Assembly (NCBI GenBank): GCA_030549495.1 | Contig: JAUIRK010001053.1 | Span: 374,001-438,000 of the forward strand | Reading direction: 5' to 3' | Source: Nectonema munidae | Taxonomy: Eukaryota; Nematomorpha; Nectonematoida; Nectonematidae | DNA length: 64,000 nt | Shown here: one piece after another, positions 58,401 through 64,000 of the stretch | Layout of the letters: each line of letters begins with the position of its first letter | How positions within the stretch are numbered: the stretch's first letter is position 1 | Notes under the pieces: generated by a model | What the model saw: the letters and a program-made list of their open reading frames with translations, nothing else | Told to the model about the DNA's origin: nothing | Databases searched by the model: none | Program-made: the position numbers and the translations under genes

Positions 58401-59587
58401 TGAAAAGAAAGAAGTACTTAATTTTGAATTAATTGCAAGTAACTTATACCGGAGCCAACAAAATAATTCTGTTAGGCCCCTCGATAAACCCTTATGGTAT
58501 TTATTTTGGCCCTTAGAACTCCTTTGAAATATATAAATGTATAGATTTTGTTATAGTCAAAGCCGCATTAAAATCAGTTTTGCCCCCCTCCTGTACTTGG
58601 AATCTGGCGACGGGCGGATTTTGTTTTTTATGTAAAATGACTTTAAATGTAGGTATCATAATTGTTAAGTTCGTGTGTTATATAAATTTAGAGGATCCTA
58701 CCCTTATATTCTTTTGTTTTCCTTGATGTTAAAATATTCTTTCAATCTACAGCCTTAAAAAAGTCTAAGGATAATAGCAAAAATTTCCTGGAGGCAACAT
58801 TTTTTGCGTTTAACATATATTTATCACTTTTTAGACCTTTATTAATTCTCTCTGATGGATGAGAAAAATTTGGATATATTCCTCGAACATAATTTATTTA
58901 TTCCCTTCAGTAAGTTCATTTTAGAGCAAGCGTTCTCAACGCTCTATGCCTCGGGACATGCGCTAACGACGCAATATTTTGGTGCCCTGAAAGCATAACT
59001 GATGAGAAAGCATTTTATGCTCTATCCTTTTTCTTCATAATATATTTAAAGCTAAAGAAGTAATGTGATAGAGGTTATGAAAAAGCTGTTAAAAAACATC
59101 GATTATTATACGCTTATCATTTTCTCAGTGTGCATTTGTTTTATTTTTTCATGCATACGTGATTACATTGTTTTCCCATTTCTTCGTTAAAATCCTCAAA
59201 TTTTAAAACGTTTGCGTTTAAAATATCTGTAAGATTTTTCAATCCTCGATATAGTGTGGCCTCAACGATCTTTAAATGTATATTTGCTCTCGTAATATTG
59301 AAAAGGTTGGGAACCCCTGCTTTAAAGGACAATGTTTTATATTGTAGAATCATGGTGTGATAAAATGCGTTTTTCTTAAAAATATATTTTTTATTACCAC
59401 AGGCGAAAACACATATACCGAAGCTTCAACCTTCATTCGGAAAGAATTTGAAAGGGTTGGAAGCCAGGATAAAGACGTATATACTCACCTCACCTGTGCA
59501 ACAGATACGGAAAACATTAAGTTTGTGTTTGATGCTGCGACCAACGTCATTATAAAGAACAATATGATTGTTTGCGGATTATTTTAG
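34429..59587 (+). CDS. Heterotrimeric G protein alpha subunit, Gi class (8 exons, 353 aa)
   Basis: Coding exons: 34429-34549, 46265-46307, 50061-50202, 53790-53947, 54005-54133, 55431-55560, 55621-55774, 59403-59587. All have GT-AG introns; the exon 4 donor GTTGGA is weak. Total 1062 nt. It is a membrane-bound GTPase switch that couples GPCRs to effectors. Motifs: MGC start for myristoylation (Gly2) and palmitoylation (Cys3); P-loop GAGESGKS (exon 2); switch I TRLKTTG with the catalytic Arg; [12 protein letters not shown] with the catalytic Gln; NKKD; TCATDT; C-terminal CGLF with the Cys that pertussis toxin modifies in Gi/o. The length (Gαi1 is 354 residues) and, as I recall, the GNAI exon lengths 43/142/158/129/130/154 agree. 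Odd points: the αN helix ([12 protein letters not shown]) and the C-tail ([10 protein letters not shown], against KNNLKDCGLF) diverge, and Gly replaces Asp in SGYDLLL. It may be a specialised Gαi paralogue. Confidence 0.93.
35649..35860 (+). repeat. Repeat array units inside Gα intron 1 (two units)
   Basis: Two units start at 35,649 and 35,780 with GAAATGAARTCAGCAT, GATTTRGTATAAAAA and AT-rich tails. They are relatives of the three units at 33,705-34,135. Confidence 0.6.
37449..37535 (-). repeat. tRNA-like sequence (degenerate tRNA or SINE head)
   Basis: On the minus strand the 87 nt begin GGCAGATGG and end CCATCTGTCC, which can pair as an acceptor-like stem. TGGCTTAGTGGTAAGAGC next to the 5' end fits an A box. 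A good B box is lacking, so this is more likely a tRNA-derived relic than a functional tRNA. Confidence 0.4.
37602..38104. mobile_element. piggyBac-type miniature inverted-repeat element
   Basis: The ends CCCTTTCGTGACCAGTGTAT and its complement begin inverted repeats of about 105 bp that agree at roughly 95% by eye (37,602-37,710 against 37,996-38,104). The flanks CTAA and TTAT are each one change from TTAA, the piggyBac target. A further, diverged copy of the arm lies at about 37,890-37,980 in direct orientation to the right arm, so the element holds three arm units. No coding sequence is present. Confidence 0.7.
38905..39309. mobile_element. hAT miniature element with perfect 8-bp target duplication
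   Basis: A 389-bp element (38,913-39,301) begins CAGTGCTTTTGAACC and ends GGTTGAAAACCAGTG, and is flanked on both sides by ATATAAAC (38,905-38,912 and 39,302-39,309). The octamer duplication and CAGTG-type ends mark it as hAT. It has no transposase. Confidence 0.75.
40660..41212 (-). pseudogene. Decayed transposase-like sequence, family uncertain
   Basis: Minus-strand frames read [20 protein letters not shown] and [20 protein letters not shown] (40,991-41,212), then [20 protein letters not shown] and [13 protein letters not shown] (40,660-40,880). From memory this order resembles invertebrate proteins with an 'LHWDGK' motif that look like RNase H-fold transposases. Stops separate the blocks. 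The family assignment is tentative. Confidence 0.35.
43261..43349. repeat. 89-bp palindromic insertion with perfect 15-bp arms
   Basis: GACATTTTGTACCTA at 43,261-43,275 is repeated exactly inverted at 43,335-43,349. The interior contains further partial GTACC/GACATTTCGTAAC relatives. It could fold as a hairpin and may be a tiny mobile element. Confidence 0.6.
44240..44690 (-). pseudogene. Decayed hAT transposase C-terminus (GTF2IRD2/SCAND3-like)
   Basis: The minus strand reads [19 protein letters not shown], then [40 protein letters not shown] and [16 protein letters not shown]. This follows the hAT dimerisation tail known from GTF2IRD2-like proteins (ELIDLQCD..LK..F....L..FY..L...YP.L). Stops interrupt it, and the N-terminal part is not recognisable. 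Confidence 0.6.
44930..45062 (-). repeat. SINE-like repeat, copy 3
   Basis: An inverted relative of the copies at 20.36 and 26.01 kb. The plus strand shows CTAGTGTTCAATCCAG (B-box-like) followed by GCTCATAGTTCGATAAAACC. It ends near GGTACATCGGAGTG on the complement. Confidence 0.5.
46308..50060 (+). other. Gα intron 2 (3.75 kb)
   Basis: GT-AG intron in phase 2. It holds a GC-richer patch at 47.75-48.25 kb with a probable minus-strand exon. The rest is AT-rich with no supported feature. Confidence 0.8.
48069..48260 (-). other. Probable non-coding 5' exon of a minus-strand gene
   Basis: On the minus strand a GC-richer stretch runs to a textbook donor, TTTCAAG|GTAAGTGT, at 48,069/48,068. It contains a CAAT/CAAC tetranucleotide run (48,171-48,203) and no long open frame, as expected for a 5' UTR exon. 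The 5' limit is approximate. No downstream exon was identified. Confidence 0.35.
50203..53789 (+). other. Gα intron 3 (3.6 kb)
   Basis: Phase 0 intron with a GTATGC donor and a TTATAG acceptor. It contains the GC-rich island at 51.9-52.4 kb. A TTTTAACCCTCAAAAAGTGT string near 53,441 looks like one piggyBac-type end without a partner. Confidence 0.8.
51880..52410. promoter_or_regulatory. GC-rich island, possible promoter/5' exon
   Basis: About 500 bp of near-balanced base composition, rich in CpG, lies in a 70%-AT intron. It includes an arthropod-initiator-like GCTCAGTTGCGA near 52,169 and ends at a donor-like AAAAGTAAAT near 52,405. A GTG-initiated 74-codon frame (52,180-52,404) has no recognisable motif. 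It may be an alternative Gα promoter or the start of a nested gene. A conserved non-coding element is the alternative. Confidence 0.35.
55561..55620 (+). other. 60-nt stop-free intron 6 of the Gα gene
   Basis: GTAAGT...TTTCAG intron whose length is a multiple of three and which has no in-frame stop, so unspliced RNA would keep the frame and add 20 residues. Confidence 0.8.
56073..56149 (-). pseudogene. Partial copy of the spectrin-like exon at 61.5 kb
   Basis: About 75 bp match 61,523-61,598 with about two substitutions. The match covers the acceptor-like TTTTCAG and the first 20 or so codons ([16 protein letters not shown]). Both flanks differ, so this is a partial duplication. Confidence 0.65.
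58919..59327. mobile_element. hAT miniature element in Gα intron 7
   Basis: A 393-bp element (58,927-59,319) begins CAAGCGTTCTCAACG and ends AAGGTTGGGAACCCCTG. The flanking octamers TTTTAGAG and CTTTAAAG agree at 6 of 8. No transposase is present. Confidence 0.55.
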
Positions 59588-59689
59588 GCATGCTTCTGAT
59601 TTCCTTCAATTTCAAATCGAGTATGCAAGATAAATAAGTTTATTTCTCACCAAAACGAAGACTTGACTATTTTATTATTCCACTTTTTT

Positions 59690-59695
59690 AATAAA
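59690..59695 (+). terminator. Putative Gα polyadenylation signal
   Basis: An AATAAA hexamer about 100 nt after the Gα stop codon. Confidence 0.55.
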
Positions 59696-59724
59696 GCCGT
59701 TATTTTAAATAATTCTAAAATATT

Positions 59725-59931
59725 TAGCTACGTCTTTGTAAAAGGCTATGACAAAACAGGATAGTCAAAACCTTTGTATTCGTACTCACTGGTAGGGAGA
59801 ACATGTAGACATATGGGGTCTTCTAGAATCGAGACCATTGTGTATTGGTCAAAACTAGCGAAAAATGAATATTTTCTCTATCTGGGTCTTTGTAAAAAGC
59901 TGTTCCAAAACAGGAGAGTCAAAACACTTTG
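59725..59931 (+). repeat. Imperfect tandem duplication after the Gα 3' end
   Basis: A segment of about 53 bp (GTCTTTGTAAAAGGCTATGA and AAAACAGGATAGTCAAAAC) at 59,725 recurs at 59,878 as GTCTTTGTAAAAAGCTGTTC and AAAACAGGAGAGTCAAAAC. The period is about 153 bp. Confidence 0.55.
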
Positions 59932-60409
59932 GGTCGAGGAAGAAGTACCTGCTCCGTTTTGGCCGCATATGACCTTCTGAACCATAAAGTATCTTTAAAT
60001 GGGCTCTTTGGTATATATCCTCAATTTGTTGATATACCAAAAAGCTGCAACCCAGCTACAAATAGCTTATTCCTGAATTGATTCCCAAGTCTCTTTTTGA
60101 CAAGAATAAAAATTCAAATGCAATTTGGAAAAAGGGTGTATAATATCTTCGTCTTCGTGAATGTGAAAGAAGACTGATTTCCTGTTTATCTTCAATAAAG
60201 ATTTACAAATTCAATTTTTTATACTTGACACAAATCAGGAATTCACTGAGAACACAGTTCACAAACTAGAATTTGAAGGACCAATTAAAACTAACAAATG
60301 CCGGCTTCATGTGCAAAAAGTTTTTCGCTTCTTATCTAAATGAAGCACCAATTTACTGTATATGACAATGTGTTCAGTCTAGGATTTCTCGTCCTCAAGG
60401 AGTTGAAAA

Positions 60410-60716
60410 GAAAAAAATATTTTTTTTTTAACCTTCTTCCTCCCAAAAAAATTTTAAGGTAAATTTTAAAAATTTTAAAAAAAATTGTTGGGAATTTGGT
60501 TTTTTTTTTAATTTATGGGTTCTTTTTTTATTTTGAAAATAGTTGTTTTATGGGGTTTTCTTTTTTTTTTTTATATATTAAAGGAAAAGGGGGAGTCTCT
60601 TTTTTTTTTTATAATATTAATAAAAAAAAAAAAAAAAATTTTAAAAAGGAGGGGGGGTTTTTTTTTTTTTTTTATAATAATAAAAAAAAAAAAAAAATAA
60701 AAATTTTTCATTCTCC

Positions 60717-60789
<73 letters not shown>

Positions 60790-60950
60790 CCCCCCCCTCA
60801 CAAAAAAAAAATTTATTTTTTTATTTTTTTTTTGGGTTTTATTTTTTTTTTTTTTTCCTTTTTTTTTTTTATTAAAAATTTTTTTTTTTTGGGGGGGGAA
60901 AAGAGGATTTTTTTTTTTTTTTTTTTTCTCTTTAAATTAAAAAAAAAAAT

Positions 60951-60982
<32 letters not shown>

Positions 60983-60990
60983 TATAAAGA
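60410..60990. repeat. Homopolymer-rich, probably unreliable consensus
   Basis: Alternating runs of A, T, C and G (several of 20-35 bases) with almost no other content. All frames here are poly-Phe/Lys artefacts. It looks like a poorly resolved assembly join rather than biology. Confidence 0.7.
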
Positions 60991-61257
60991 TATTAAGCTT
61001 GCTCGATTAGAGATGGCTAAATCTGAGTACTCGATAAAACAATGTGCGATTTCATGGTTGTTTTATGTAAAATCTCTAAGGACTTTATTGTTACATCAAC
61101 ACGAGACTTAAATTTGTTGTAATCAATAATAGCTTCTGGTTTGTTACCTACTGTTATTTCAATTTGCCCAAATGTTGCGAAAATAGAATATTGATAGCAT
61201 TAAAATTTTTTAGTAGATTTACGGGGTCTATATCCTTTCAAAGATGCATAGGAAAAA

Positions 61258-61263
61258 TTTATT
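61258..61263 (-). terminator. Putative polyadenylation signal of the minus-strand exon
   Basis: AATAAA on the minus strand, 42 nt beyond the stop codon of the spectrin-like exon. Confidence 0.4.
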
Positions 61264-61304
61264 ATATTGAGATAGTTTAAAATCTTTCCAGTGAAGAAGT
61301 CTCG

Positions 61305-61588
61305 TCATGTAATGCATAAATCTTCGAGTTGTTTAGCCTGTTCCACAAATAATGTAGCCATTGCGTTTTGCCCTTTTAAGTCACTTAACATTTTTTTAGA
61401 TGAAAAATATTCTTCAATCCAAGCATATATTTCACGTTTAAAAATATGATAAGTTCGTTGCAATGATAACATTTGATCGATCAAAAAGCTAATAGCAGTG
61501 AGTTTATCATTCGGATTTCTATTATCCTTTATGTAAAAACGAATAAATTTATGAATCAAAATGCTTTGAGAAAAGGATCTCCATTCTT
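61305..61588 (-). CDS. Orphan terminal exon with a spectrin-like repeat (possibly a pseudo-exon)
   Basis: After a CTTTTTTTTCAG acceptor the exon reads in phase 1 for about 94 codons to a TGA at 61,307-61,305, with an AATAAA soon after. The peptide contains LSLQRTYHIFKREIYAWIEE, SSKKMLSDLKGQNAMATLFV and EQAKQLEDL. This fits helices B and C of a spectrin repeat (F..EI..W.......L......N......I......L..L). No upstream exon was identified in the remaining 2.4 kb. It may be the 3' end of a gene, or a truncated repeat exon stranded by duplication; a partial copy lies at 56.1 kb. Confidence 0.5.
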
Positions 61589-62108
61589 CTGAAAAAAAAG
61601 ATATTTAATATCTAAACGCTGATTTATAACTTTAAATATAAAGCCAAATTTTCATGTGAAATGTTAATATATATTAAAAAAAATATACTAACGAAAATAC
61701 TATATTTATTGAATAAAACAATTTATGAAATTTTGTGCAAATTTTATTTTACAACGTTAATACAATTTTTTCAACAAATGTATCACTTTTGGTTAATTTA
61801 TTTTCTGAGTGTAGTAAAGTCAACTGAGATTCTCTATGCGGGTGATCCTTGTTTGATGACAAGAAGCAACTCGTTTTAGGCAAAAAAGCGCATTCAACTA
61901 TATAACCCAAATATCCTGCCGTCATAGCTATTATAAAAGTTTAACATGTCGGACCCATCTAATGTTCAAACTTTCCGATCAAAACAGTTTTATTTCTAAA
62001 TTTTACTCTTTCGGTTTCATATTTAAATTGATTTGGGAAAATATTTCTATAGCTGGGCGAGATACGCTGCACTTCGCGTTAAGTTGGTCTAAAAAAGTTA
62101 AACAGGCT

Positions 62109-62330
62109 TTAATACTTTTTATACTCAAGTGTATCGATTTTATGAGGCATAATAGAGATAATCTTTGTTGTTGTTTGCAACCCCATCTTCTTTCCGAGAT
62201 TTGGCATCAAGATACACACATCGCTTCCAGCCTCTATTCGAGCTTCTCCCACGACTTGAGCATAAATTCCACTACTTTGACGCGGTTTCGAGACTTCCCG
62301 ATTCAGGGTAGGGTGGTTCACTGTAATTTC
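62109..62330 (-). other. GC-richer orphan frame, unassigned
   Basis: A 70-codon minus-strand frame (GTG start) with balanced base composition in an AT-rich area. It reads VNHPTLNREVSKPRQSSGIY and GEARIEAGSDVCILMPNLGK. I do not recognise it. It could be an exon or part of a repeat. Confidence 0.25.
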
Positions 62331-62589
62331 ATCGCATAGTAAATTAATCGTGATTCAATACATCGTCGGTATTTTCATTGTGCAGTTATTACATCGTCAT
62401 ACTAATTTTATGCTTGACGGACGCTCAATGTTTTTTTTGTAAATATCCTTTTATAATTACTAATAGTGTTAAGCATCTACGAGATCGTGCAGATGATGCA
62501 ATTATAAAATGAATGGATAAATTATACCAGAAACATATTGACTCTACATGTAAAGTTTTCAATACAGTATAGAGTTTAGCTTTTTTTTT

Positions 62590-63610
62590 TCTTTTTCTTG
62601 TTGAAGATGAGGAGCTTCAAATAAAAAATGGAGTTAACACGGGTGTTGGATTTCATTCTCCTAAAACTCCCGTAAAAATTTTGATCTCATTGCAAAGGAG
62701 ATAAAAAAAGAAATATTCACTAAAATTATTGAACAAACTTCTAAATCTGTGTCATCTTGTATGAAGCTTCAACCATATCTAGTCGGTGTTTATAATATTT
62801 TTAAGATTGAAGTTTGTATCACCAACAATGTTCCTAGATTTGAATGAATTAGGGGAATAGGGGGAGAAGCAATAGATACATCCTTATTAAAAAGTTTTTA
62901 CTCTCTGATTTGACTTTGAATATTTAAGAAATAATTTGATTCCCTTCTATTCAGATGCGGCAAGTGTAATGCTTGGCCGAAATTCTGAGGTCGACACTAG
63001 ACTTAAAAAAGATTTTTCTAAGATTATTATTTGGAATTCTTTAAATCATCGCTTCCAACTTATTTTGGATGATTCTGTTAATGATATAAAACAAGCGAAT
63101 GACTTCAAAATATTTATGGATAAAATCTACAGAATCTTTCACCAATCAAATAAAAAACAAATGGAACTCTTCAAAATTTTGGAAGAACTTGGTTAACAAA
63201 TTTTGAAGATATGTAGATGAAGATGGGCTGCTTGCGGTTTAATGCACTTGCTGTATGGCTGCTTATTATATTATTTTTTCGTTACTAGGACAAATCATTC
63301 AGGAATCGCTACCTGTTTTTGCAAGAAATAATTTTTGGCAGATTTACCACTGATGATAGACATATTTCATGAAATGTCCTTACTTTTTAAAGCTCTCCAC
63401 GCCAGAAGTGTAACTAATAAGTTTAAGACTAATAAAAAGATACATAAAAGCATTTGAAATGCCTAAAGAAAATAAGGGGACTTTGAAAAGGAAATAAATG
63501 ATAGAATTGAATCTGACGCTTTTAAGGATATTGAGATCACTGTAAACCATAGATTTGTTGATGAAAAAAGGTTGATAAGTGTCAGCAAAGAAATTTTATG
63601 AAATAGAGTA
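62590..63610 (+). pseudogene. Decayed hAT-like transposase, KIAA1586-like
   Basis: An 86-codon frame (62,936-63,196) reads [40 protein letters not shown] and [20 protein letters not shown]. It closely resembles the hAT-derived KIAA1586-like proteins as I recall them. Upstream EIKKEIFTKIIEQTSKSVSS (about 62,695-62,765) and downstream DAFKDIEITVNHRFVDEKRL (about 63,510-63,580) continue the same protein in other frames. Stops and shifts make it non-functional. Confidence 0.7.
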
Positions 63611-64000
63611 ATTAAAAGTAATATAAATTGTATATATTATATATAATATAAATATATTTTACATATAATCGTTGGTCTTTATCGGTCAATATGACATGTT
63701 GCTAGTGAGAGAATTTGTTAAAATATTTGAATCCCACGACTGAAGTAAGAATATATGAAGGGTAAGTTTGTAATTTTTAATTTGGGAAAATAGGGAATCA
63801 AAAGAACAAAAAATATCGATTTTATGATATTCATTTTTAGGTAGAGTGTATTTTATTCCGATATTTAATAAATATTTTTGGGAAGCAGAAAAACTTTTTT
63901 AAGTTAAAGAAATTATCTCTTTCTACTACTTTATATTTTTCTTTTAACCAAGATTCTTCTTTGTATTCATTTTCAAAACATACTTTTTACTCCTATATGA
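63611..64000. other. AT-rich window end
   Basis: No feature is supported. A TATAT-rich stretch lies at 63,625-63,660. Confidence 0.3.

Larger units (their letters stand above)
55775..59402 (+). other. Gα intron 7 (3.6 kb)
   Basis: Phase 1 intron. It contains a 77-bp copy of a spectrin-like exon (56,073-56,149) and a hAT miniature element (58,927-59,319). The rest is AT-rich with nothing supported. Confidence 0.8.

Noticed and set aside
60496-60940. Poly-Phe/poly-Lys proteins on both strands
   Set aside because: They are homopolymer artefacts.

Overview
This is AT-rich animal DNA. Coding exons are sparse, introns run from 57 bp to almost 12 kb, and most of the window is transposon debris. 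The mix of fossils (RTE-type LINE, piggyBac, several hAT lineages, a Ty3/gypsy element, tRNA-type SINEs) suggests an invertebrate, probably an arthropod. A parasitic copepod would fit, but that is a weak inference from composition and repeat types.

Layout: 1-2085 (minus) is the 5' part of a long coiled-coil or spectrin-like coding exon that runs off the window. 2.3-20.7 kb holds a piggyBac fossil, a hAT element with its target duplication, a dispersed AT-rich repeat, a probable first exon of a type II membrane protein (13.93 kb) and an old LINE copy. 20.74-23.91 kb is an almost full-length RTE-type LINE bounded by a 15-bp target duplication. A second piggyBac fossil follows at 24.1-25.7 kb. 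27.49-32.73 kb is a young-looking Ty3/gypsy LTR retrotransposon on the minus strand, with one long gag-pol frame and identical LTRs.

The main host gene starts 1.7 kb beyond that element. It is a heterotrimeric G-protein alpha subunit of the Gi class, with eight coding exons from 34,429 to 59,587 (plus) that give 353 residues. All G-box motifs, the N-terminal acylation signal and the pertussis-toxin-type C-terminal cysteine are present. Exon lengths and phases match the vertebrate GNAI layout as I remember it, while several receptor- and effector-facing positions are divergent. Its introns hold hAT and piggyBac-type miniature elements, a SINE, a GC-rich island, a likely 5' exon of a minus-strand gene and decayed transposases.

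59.6-64 kb holds the Gα 3' end, a homopolymer-rich stretch that looks like bad consensus, an orphan minus-strand spectrin-like terminal exon and a decayed KIAA1586-like hAT transposase. I see no operon-like or clearly new multi-gene system. The strongest leads are the divergent Gαi-type gene, its 60-nt stop-free intron, the repeat array around its first exon, and the nested elements.
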